This document shows positions 1 to 5,337 of a stretch of 12,635 nucleotides of DNA, one piece after another; within the stretch, counting starts at the first letter, position 1; each line of letters opens with the position of its first letter. The translations under genes were made by a program, and so were the position numbers. The notes beneath the pieces were generated by a model that was given only the letters and a program-made list of their open reading frames with translations, ran no database searches and was not told the DNA's origin. The stretch is from Cyclobacteriaceae bacterium (GTDB lineage: Bacteria; Bacteroidota; Bacteroidia; Cytophagales; Cyclobacteriaceae). The stretch covers positions 1 through 12,635 of the forward strand of contig JANYDR010000005.1 of assembly GCA_025363495.1 (NCBI GenBank), written 5' to 3'.

Positions 1-62
1 GACTTGTAGGTGAGCTGAATCTCGGCCACCTGGTACAGTCTTTTTTCATTTGTGTTTTCCAT
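1..62 (-). CDS. RadC-like JAB-domain protein, N-terminal fragment
   Basis: An ATG at 62-60 on the minus strand opens a frame that stays open to the left edge, giving 20 codons. The peptide starts MENTNEKR and continues with VAEIQLTYK. A VAEI-(E/Q)-L-Y-K stretch close to the start is, from memory, typical of short Bacteroidota JAB-domain proteins annotated as RadC-like DNA repair proteins, which often sit on genomic islands and conjugative elements. The catalytic JAB motif lies outside the window, so the assignment rests only on this N-terminus. The gene is divergent from the CoiA-like gene. No Shine-Dalgarno motif is seen in front of it; the upstream bases are AT-rich. Confidence 0.55.
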   Translation of the reverse strand, partial: MENTNEKRLYQVAEIQLTYK

Positions 63-131
63 AATCGTTTGATTTAATTATGGTGCACCCGCAGGCTTAG
101 GACGGAATTTGCGCAAGGAGGAACGGAATAA

Positions 132-236
132 ATGGGGGTTCCTGGAAGGAGGTACGACTGGAAGGGGGAAACCGTTTATGCCGGAAATTCCTTGCATCCA
201 TATTCCGGCATAAGCCTAAATTTGTACAATGATTAA
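132..236 (+). CDS. possible 34-residue ORF with Shine-Dalgarno motif
   Basis: An ATG at 132 opens 34 codons ending at a TAA at 234-236; an in-frame TAA at 129-131 sits immediately upstream. AAGGAGG lies at 115-121, about 10 bases before the ATG, a textbook Shine-Dalgarno motif and unusual here because the clear genes of the window have none. The predicted peptide is rich in Gly and Tyr, has no signal peptide or membrane segment and resembles nothing I recognise. The reading frame runs through the 176-213 hairpin and the putative promoter of the next gene. It may be a short leader or chance; coding status is doubtful. Confidence 0.15.
   Translation: MGVPGRRYDWKGETVYAGNSLHPYSGISLNLYND
176..213. 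repeat. perfect 11-bp hairpin upstream of the CoiA-like gene
   Basis: Arms TTATGCCGGAA (176-186) and TTCCGGCATAA (203-213) are perfect inverted repeats separated by 16 bases. A shorter outer pair, AGGCTTA at 93-99 and TAAGCCT at 211-217, could form an alternative pairing that uses part of the right arm. There is no T-tract after the stem, so it does not look like an intrinsic terminator. It overlaps the -33 side of the putative promoter at 191-224, so an operator or an RNA structure is possible. Its function is not known. Confidence 0.6.
191..224 (+). promoter_or_regulatory. putative Bacteroidota-type promoter for the CoiA-like gene
   Basis: TAAATTTG at 217-224 matches the Bacteroidota -7 consensus TAnnTTTG exactly. 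CTTG at 191-194 is a three-of-four match to the -33 TTTG element. The gap between the elements is 22 bases, slightly longer than the usual 19 or so. Transcription starting just downstream would leave a leader of about 60 bases before the ATG at 293. The right hairpin arm (203-213) lies between the two elements. Confidence 0.45.
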
Positions 237-292
237 TGATAGAATAAAAATTTAATCTTGAAAATCATATTTTTGAAGGTGTGCTTTAGCGT

Positions 293-1264
293 ATGAGGAT
301 GGGTACCAGACACAAATACGACGCTCTTTTTCAATATGGACAGAAGGGGAATTCCTTAGTTCACGTCTCAGATGTTGAAAATGGTCTGAAATGTAATTGC
401 ACTTGTCCGAAGTGCAATGAGATGCTTATTGCCCACAACGCCGGGCGTAAGAAGACTAAGCACTTTCAGCATCAAAGTCTTAAAGAGTGCAATGGCGTCT
501 ATGAGACCGTCTTACATCTTTTGGCTAAGGAGGTTATTCAAGAGCAAGGATATTTGCTAGTCCCGGATGTGGAATTTACCCTTCCCGAAAGCGCGGACAA
601 TTATGCCACATCTTCTGCAATTTCGCCAATTGAGAAAAGAACTTTTAGAAAAGTAAAATTCGATCAAATTGAAGTAGAGCGCTCAACTGAATCTATCAGG
701 CCAGATATTGTGGCGACTGTAAACGGAAAACAATTGTTAATAGAGATTGCCGTAACCCACTTTGTGGACGACGAGAAGAGGAGAAGGATTATGGCTGAAA
801 GGAGTCCGGCTATTGAGATAGATCTCTCCCGGGAAGATCGAATTATTGACAAGTCGCAGATAAGAACCATTCTTTCAGCACCCGGCGAAAAGGTCCAGTG
901 GATTCATAATCCAAAAATAGATGATAAACGCAAATCGCAACTGCAAGTTGGGCGCGCAATTCAAGAATTCGTTGGTGCGAATGGGCGGGCGATTAAGATT
1001 TACGGAAAAAACCGTCATGTTTATAACTGCCCGATTAATGAAAAACTTATTGACAAGTTCGAAAAGATTTCAATCTATGACGCTTGTTATCACTGTCGGT
1101 ATTTTGTTAACGAGTATGAGTTGTTTGGAGAAATGGGAGACACGCCTCCAAGATTTCGACCGAGAATGCTAAATTGCATTGGGCATGTAACGGATGAGTA
1201 CAAAAAGCTACTTAAATCCAGTGGAGTTAAGTTGAGCGAAGGGCGTTTTTGGATCGGAGGTTGA
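293..1264 (+). CDS. CoiA-like zinc-cluster and nuclease-fold protein
   Basis: A 323-residue soluble protein with the layout of the competence protein CoiA family. An N-terminal Cys cluster (C34, C36, C38, C41) is followed by a KTKHFQH motif (residues 54-60), matching the CxxC plus HFxH zinc-binding module of CoiA. The middle carries RPDIV (136-140) and IEIAVTH (150-156), which fit the D...ExA core of a PD-(D/E)XK-type nuclease; the usual Gln/Lys after the Glu is Ala (A153), so activity is uncertain. The C-terminal part has CYHC (265-268) plus C246 and C294, a possible second zinc site. CoiA acts in DNA uptake in Firmicutes; single CoiA-like genes in Bacteroidota accessory regions have no settled role. 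The start at 293 is followed two codons later by another ATG (299). The family call comes from motifs only. Confidence 0.6.
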   Translation: MRMGTRHKYDALFQYGQKGNSLVHVSDVENGLKCNCTCPKCNEMLIAHNAGRKKTKHFQHQSLKECNGVYETVLHLLAKEVIQEQGYLLVPDVEFTLPESADNYATSSAISPIEKRTFRKVKFDQIEVERSTESIRPDIVATVNGKQLLIEIAVTHFVDDEKRRRIMAERSPAIEIDLSREDRIIDKSQIRTILSAPGEKVQWIHNPKIDDKRKSQLQVGRAIQEFVGANGRAIKIYGKNRHVYNCPINEKLIDKFEKISIYDACYHCRYFVNEYELFGEMGDTPPRFRPRMLNCIGHVTDEYKKLLKSSGVKLSEGRFWIGG

Positions 1265-1352
1265 AGTCGTTTTGGAATAGATCTATCAGTTTTGCGCTAG
1301 TGACCCAAATACTAAATCGTTGTTTTCTGAAATAAATATTTATCAAATGTTT

Positions 1353-1664
1353 ATGGCAAACAATTGCCAGTTTGGGTTCTACGTTCGGCGCAATAGCTGG
1401 CGAGTTGATCGATATGCAAAGGTCACTGCAATTGAGTGGGTTGAAAATGGTAAGCCCATTAAAGGCAATCCGCCATATTTCGGAGGGTTCAAGAATCCAC
1501 CAGGACATCGACGTGCAGGAAAGATTATGGGTCCAAGATTGGTAACAATGGAGGCTTCATGGCTTGACGGCGGAAAAATGATCACAGACTGCGGCGGCAA
1601 TTACTGCTGGTTCCAGGTTTTCCCCGATGCAAAAACACAGGACACATTAAGGAGCGGGGCCTAA
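1353..1664 (+). CDS. small conserved-looking protein of unknown function
   Basis: Read from the ATG at 1353 this is 103 residues starting MANNCQFGFYVRRNSW; the frame is open back to an ATG at 1320, so the protein could be 114 residues. There is no signal peptide or membrane helix. It is rich in Gly, Pro, Arg and aromatic residues, with PPYFGGF and CGGNYCWFQVFP stretches, suggesting a small beta-rich fold; two Cys near the C-terminus (CGGNYC) could form a metal or disulfide pair. It lies 88 bases after the CoiA-like gene on the same strand and ends with TAA directly followed by TGA. I do not recognise the family. It is probably cotranscribed with the upstream gene, but a separate promoter cannot be excluded. 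Confidence 0.55.
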   Translation: MANNCQFGFYVRRNSWRVDRYAKVTAIEWVENGKPIKGNPPYFGGFKNPPGHRRAGKIMGPRLVTMEASWLDGGKMITDCGGNYCWFQVFPDAKTQDTLRSGA

Positions 1665-1670
1665 TGAACT

Positions 1671-1820
1671 TAGGTAGCCATTGATTCCGACAAGCCGCCA
1701 ATTGAGCTTGTTGCGGGGCCCTTGTCAAGGGTGTCGATTCCCATAGATCAACAACAACCATCGGCACTCGCCCAGCCCTTGACAAAGGTTTCGCAACAGG
1801 CCTACCTTTGGCTAGGCGGT
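1671..1820. repeat. long imperfect palindrome between convergent genes
   Basis: The core arms are 1709-1731 and 1776-1798, 23 bases each: on the plus strand 19 Watson-Crick pairs, three G.T wobbles and one C-A mismatch. The stem continues inward, after an 8-base bulge on the right, with 1731-1738 against 1760-1767 (seven of eight plus a wobble), leaving a loop of about 21 bases. Outward, CCGCC (1695-1699) faces GGCGG (1815-1819) and TAGCCA (1675-1680) faces TGGCTA (1809-1814). The structure fills the gap between the plus-strand unknown gene and the end of the minus-strand operon. No T-tract follows the core on either strand. It may end transcription from both sides or be a copy of a dispersed palindromic element. 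Confidence 0.65.
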
Positions 1821-1834
1821 GAAATGGTCCTATT

Positions 1835-2365
1835 CTATTTTATTCGCTTTAAAACGGCTTTAGAGTATAACTCAAACTCCTTGCCTGGTTCAGCGAGTTC
1901 GAAGGTCTCGGTAAATTCATTTTGATTGAGAATCTTGTAAGTTTCCTTTGCGCGATAACCGCCAGGTATATTTTCAATGCTTTCGGTGATAAATACAATG
2001 GTCTTGGCATCAGTGGAAATTGATTCAATCTTGAATTGGTTGACAAATCCTTCGATGTGAAACTGTCTTAATACAAAAGTCTTCCTACCCCGGTCATAGC
2101 TGATGAACCCACGGTCTTCATGCACTTCACCTTCGGGATGGTTCTTAGAGGGTGGATAGGTGGATTTGTTTTTTACTTCAATGAATTTCTTGTTAAGAGC
2201 GAATTGATAGCTTCGTTCGTACTTGCCGTTACCTGGTTGCCCTTCTGAAGTTCCGGTCCAGGTGCCGATCATGAAGGTCAGCGGTAGCCAAAGGCTGTCC
2301 TGCTTTGAAAGTTGTCCAAAAGTCAGAGATGGAGTAATCAAGAAAAGAAGAGTCAATCGTTTCAT
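1835..2365 (-). CDS. secreted beta-barrel (lipocalin/FABP-like) protein
   Basis: A 176-residue protein with an N-terminal signal peptide (about residues 1-17, cleaved near TFG-Q). The mature part starts with FMIGTWTG (31-38), the G-x-W motif that opens the first strand of lipocalin/FABP-like barrels, and alternates short charged and hydrophobic strands to the end (GFISYDRGRKTFVLRQF, residues 86-102, then FNQFKI-type strands). This layout resembles DUF1579-like and nitrobindin/THAP4-like small barrels, some of which bind haem, but no haem ligand can be assigned. It is the last gene of the minus-strand run, 10 bases after the methyltransferase gene. Nothing in it points to metal handling, so its place in the operon may be accidental. 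Confidence 0.7.
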   Translation of the reverse strand: MKRLTLLFLITPSLTFGQLSKQDSLWLPLTFMIGTWTGTSEGQPGNGKYERSYQFALNKKFIEVKNKSTYPPSKNHPEGEVHEDRGFISYDRGRKTFVLRQFHIEGFVNQFKIESISTDAKTIVFITESIENIPGGYRAKETYKILNQNEFTETFELAEPGKEFELYSKAVLKRIK

Positions 2366-2375
2366 TGGTAATATT

Positions 2376-2996
2376 TTAGAATGATAAGTGCCTTTGGAAA
2401 CTACAGAAAAGAAAGTTCTGGATTGTCTTGAAAGGAGTGATGTGATCCTCAGTAAAACACCTTAGCTTTTCAAATCCCTTTTTTAGCTGCTCTTGTAAGG
2501 TATGTTCCGAGTATTTTTTGATCTCAAGTCCACTGCATTTGTCGGGGCCTTTTTCAGAAAATGTTCCAATAGCAACATAGCCATTATCTTTTATCGCTTG
2601 CCGGGCAACGTCAAGGTATTGTTCAATTTCTTCTTTTGTAGTTAAAAAATGAAAAGTAGCCCTATCATGCCAGAAATCGTATTCTCGACTTGCTTTGAAC
2701 TTTGTTACGTCGGAGACAACCCAGTTAATTTGGGAGGCATTGGCTCCTAGTCGGGCCTTAGCTTTTACCAGCGCTCTTTCTGAAATATCAAGGATGGTAA
2801 TATTTTTATAACCTTCCGCAATCAGAAAGTCAACAAACTTACTGTCGCCTCCACCTATGTCAATGATTCTGGCTGTTTTTGGGAGGTTGAAGCTATGTAG
2901 AAATTGCAGGGAAGTGGTGGGCACATCTTGGCTCCAGCTAACCTCATCAGACTGCTTCGTCGTATAGATTGTATCCCAATGTTTTTGCTTGTCCAT
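2376..2996 (-). CDS. class I SAM-dependent methyltransferase
   Basis: A 206-residue soluble protein. DIGGGDS (46-52) is motif I of the Rossmann methyltransferase fold, LD (69-70) is the acidic end of strand 2 that binds the SAM ribose, SDV (95-97) is the motif II region, and WHDRATFHFL (109-118) replaces the usual motif III. The N-terminus (HWDTIY ... DEVSWSQ) is the pattern of a widespread family annotated only as class I methyltransferase or loosely as thiopurine/tellurite-type. The substrate is unknown. It lies 18 bases after the DUF2911 gene. Methylation of a metalloid or thiol compound would suit the operon but is inference; a housekeeping or detoxification role is as likely. Confidence 0.85.
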   Translation of the reverse strand: MDKQKHWDTIYTTKQSDEVSWSQDVPTTSLQFLHSFNLPKTARIIDIGGGDSKFVDFLIAEGYKNITILDISERALVKAKARLGANASQINWVVSDVTKFKASREYDFWHDRATFHFLTTKEEIEQYLDVARQAIKDNGYVAIGTFSEKGPDKCSGLEIKKYSEHTLQEQLKKGFEKLRCFTEDHITPFKTIQNFLFCSFQRHLSF

Positions 2997-3014
2997 ACAC
3001 TGTTTATTTGGTGA

Positions 3015-3629
3015 TCAGTTCAAAGCGGCGACTGGTAACGAAATTTCCATTTTTTCCCAATAAATAACAATTTCGCCCCTGTTGTCACCCTCCGGTTCGA
3101 TCACATATCGGAGTCTCTCCTGGTTGGTCTCTTCCGTTTCAGGTTTGACTTTTACTCTGACAACGTCATCTTTTTGATCATAGTTGTCAGCTAAATGTTG
3201 ATCCCAGTTTTTATTGATAATGATCGTCCATTCCTCTTTTCCAGGAATGGTAAATAGGCCGTACTTTCCAGCAATAATGTTGACTCCGCCGATTACAACA
3301 TCATGGTTGAACTCAATATTAGTGGCCCGGTGCGCACCTGTTACCCAAACGTTATCATAAGGGACAAGTCCACCCCAGACGACCCTGCCACGAACGGCAG
3401 GAGAATAGTAACTTATAGTTACCCCGACATTGCCAATGGTTCCCATCGCCTTTGCTTTGAGGCTTCCTTTCAATGTGTCCGACTCATTCTGCTCAGCAAT
3501 GATCCGAACATCGCCATCTGAAGGTGCCACAACCTGTGATGCGCCTGATTGACTTTGTTCGTCGGTTTTCTTCGTCGAACAATTGGCTAACAAAGCAATG
3601 GGGATTAAAAGCCTGATAATTCCTTTCAT
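3015..3629 (-). CDS. DUF2911 lipoprotein
   Basis: A 204-residue lipoprotein: hydrophobic N-terminus with the acylated Cys at residue 17 (LLANC; Asn at -1 is unusual for enterics but occurs in Bacteroidota). A Ser/Gln-rich linker leads to the DUF2911 core: YSPAVRGRVVWGGLVPY (75-91), VWVTGAHRATNIEF (94-107) and AGKYGLFTIPG (120-130), followed by the NKNWDQHL segment (139-146). The family is common in Bacteroidota, is beta-rich, periplasmic or outer-membrane attached, and has no known activity. It sits between the propeller lipoprotein (23-base gap) and the methyltransferase. No metal-binding cluster is visible, so its link to copper rests on gene order only. Confidence 0.88.
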   Translation of the reverse strand: MKGIIRLLIPIALLANCSTKKTDEQSQSGASQVVAPSDGDVRIIAEQNESDTLKGSLKAKAMGTIGNVGVTISYYSPAVRGRVVWGGLVPYDNVWVTGAHRATNIEFNHDVVIGGVNIIAGKYGLFTIPGKEEWTIIINKNWDQHLADNYDQKDDVVRVKVKPETEETNQERLRYVIEPEGDNRGEIVIYWEKMEISLPVAALN

Positions 3630-3652
3630 ATAATTCTTATTTAATTATGGTT

Positions 3653-4867
3653 CTATAAAGTGATGCTTGCGCTTTTAATATTCTTTTCATTGGCATCTGT
3701 CCATGCAAAGATCAATCGGTTTCCGGATTTGGTCATCTGAGGAAACCCACTGGAACGGGAATCGGAGGATGAAGCGATAGTCATAGAAGGCTCTCTTGTT
3801 CCATCGGTATGTACTTTTGCAGCTTTGATCATAGTGCCTTCCATCCAACTCACAACGGCGGTTTTGTCGTCTATCATTTCAATATCAACTCGCCCGATGG
3901 CACTTCCTTCATCCACTCGGATGGGCTTGCCAAAAGTTGCACCTCCATCCGTTGAGAAATTAACATTCACCTGTGAAGTATCTGTCGCTGCCGAAAACCA
4001 TGCCGCTGCAAGATTATTACCGTCTGCTACCACTCGTGGCCCATTGACCGGGCATCCTGCAATTTTCCAATTGTCGTCATGAATGGATTTGGGTCCTGTC
4101 CATTGATCGCCAATTAGTCTTACAATGGACATATCCCGGATTTCCTCATCCGACCTATCACGGTAAACTACTACGGGTCCGTTGGCCGTGATAGCTGCAC
4201 TGGTCTGACAGCAATCGCACGTCTTACTATCCAGCTCCCATTCGTTAATCTTATTTCCCTTGTTATCAAGAATCGCAGCTCTTAGGCTCATGTTACCATG
4301 GTGACCCTCGTGACCCTTCATTCCTTCCATTCCCTCCATCGCCGTATTTCTTCCATCAAGCCAGGTCACAAAAAATTTGTCTCCGTATGGCAGAATTGTG
4401 ACAAAGCCATGCTCGGCCTGTTTCTTATCGTCATTTAAAGCGATAGGATCCACCCAGCTTTTTCCATTGTCGCCTGAGGAGGTAAGCTTCACATCATAGG
4501 CATAGGTACTTTCTCCATTCCTATCCAGAAAATGTGCTATAAATTGTTTTCCATTGGTCGCGATCATAGGATAGTCCGCCCAATTCACAAACCAAGTGTT
4601 GCCTGAGGCAATGATTGTCGGTTCCGACCATTGATTATCCTTTAGGCTTGAAAATTTGAATATTGTCTTATCCTCAGCTTTTTCTATCCACGATAAATAC
4701 ACTGTACCATCTTTATCGGTAAACAGGAATGGCTCTCCGCTTTGTGATTTCGACGGAGAAGTGAAGAAATTGACCTGTTGTGTTTTTTCGTCTGCACCTT
4801 TCTTCGTTGAACACGCTACACCTAGCAAGACTAAAAGGAGGAAGTATAATTTATTTTTCATGGTCAT
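3653..4867 (-). CDS. beta-propeller lipoprotein with Met/His-rich loop (sialidase-like fold)
   Basis: A 404-residue lipoprotein (acylated Cys at residue 19, GVAC). The rest is a repetitive beta-sheet protein with two recognisable Asp-box motifs, SGDNGKSW (131-138) and STDGGATF (305-312), typical of BNR/sialidase-type propellers; the sialidase active-site Arg triad cannot be identified, so an enzyme role is not supported. Residues 177-193 form a loop dense in Met and His (M177, M180, M183, H186, H189, H190, M193), and CDCC at 217-220 plus C272 add thiol ligands. These suggest soft-metal binding, probably Cu+ or Ag+. The start overlaps the end of the TlpA-like gene by 17 bases, indicating translational coupling; a second ATG at 4861 gives a standard MKNK lipoprotein start and may be the real one. 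Confidence 0.8.
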   Translation of the reverse strand: MTMKNKLYFLLLVLLGVACSTKKGADEKTQQVNFFTSPSKSQSGEPFLFTDKDGTVYLSWIEKAEDKTIFKFSSLKDNQWSEPTIIASGNTWFVNWADYPMIATNGKQFIAHFLDRNGESTYAYDVKLTSSGDNGKSWVDPIALNDDKKQAEHGFVTILPYGDKFFVTWLDGRNTAMEGMEGMKGHEGHHGNMSLRAAILDNKGNKINEWELDSKTCDCCQTSAAITANGPVVVYRDRSDEEIRDMSIVRLIGDQWTGPKSIHDDNWKIAGCPVNGPRVVADGNNLAAAWFSAATDTSQVNVNFSTDGGATFGKPIRVDEGSAIGRVDIEMIDDKTAVVSWMEGTMIKAAKVHTDGTREPSMTIASSSDSRSSGFPQMTKSGNRLIFAWTDANEKNIKSASITL

Positions 4868-5327
4868 TCATTATTTTAGTGATGAGTTCGATGTTGCTGG
4901 GGTCATCCCATATTCGGAAGCCGGTTTCCGAGAATTTTAATTTCCCTTCCGGATTGAAAATATACGTAGTTGGCAATGCTTGAATTTTCAATTCTTCAAG
5001 GTTTTCAAGATGAACATAGTGGAAACCGTAACTATGCTTTTTAATGAATTTTTCGATTTGGTCAGGCTCTTCGTTGGAGGCCAGGAGAAAAATCACATTT
5101 TGATTTTTTAGTTTTTCCTGGGCTTTTTCGATCGTCGGCATTTCCTGAATACAAGGCTTACACCAGGTTGCCCAAAAATTAATGAAAACAGTTTTGCCTT
5201 TGTACTGAGAAAGGTCGATGGAGTGCTCGCTCATCTCTTTCAGTTTGACCTTAGCAAGGTCATTGTCCTTCACTCCAGAACAGGCTAACAGGATAATGAG
5301 GAAGGAGTAAAATAGTTTATGTTTCAT
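4851..5327 (-). CDS. TlpA/ResA-like thioredoxin-fold lipoprotein
   Basis: A 158-residue lipoprotein with the acylated Cys at residue 16 (LLAC). The thioredoxin fold shows FWATWCKPC (51-59) with the redox pair C56/C59, and ALPTTYIF (117-124) with the conserved cis-Pro P119. The WCKPC site is of the TlpA/ResA class, periplasmic thiol reductases that serve cytochrome c maturation or copper loading of oxidases. It starts 10 bases after the ATPase gene and its stop overlaps the start of the propeller gene, whose CDCC and lone Cys are plausible substrates (inference). It is anchored in the inner or outer membrane facing the periplasm. Confidence 0.9.
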   Translation of the reverse strand: MKHKLFYSFLIILLACSGVKDNDLAKVKLKEMSEHSIDLSQYKGKTVFINFWATWCKPCIQEMPTIEKAQEKLKNQNVIFLLASNEEPDQIEKFIKKHSYGFHYVHLENLEELKIQALPTTYIFNPEGKLKFSETGFRIWDDPSNIELITKIMNDHEK

Positions 5328-5337
5328 TCTAGAGTTC

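Noticed and set aside
1227..1508. 93-codon minus-strand frame opposite the end of the CoiA-like gene and the small unknown gene
   Set aside because: The plus-strand frames have zinc and nuclease motifs or a more protein-like composition; this one has none.
1690..1823. Integron attC recombination site
   Set aside because: The palindrome has the right size, but neither arm end carries the RYYYAAC/GTTRRRY core sites and no integrase is in the window.
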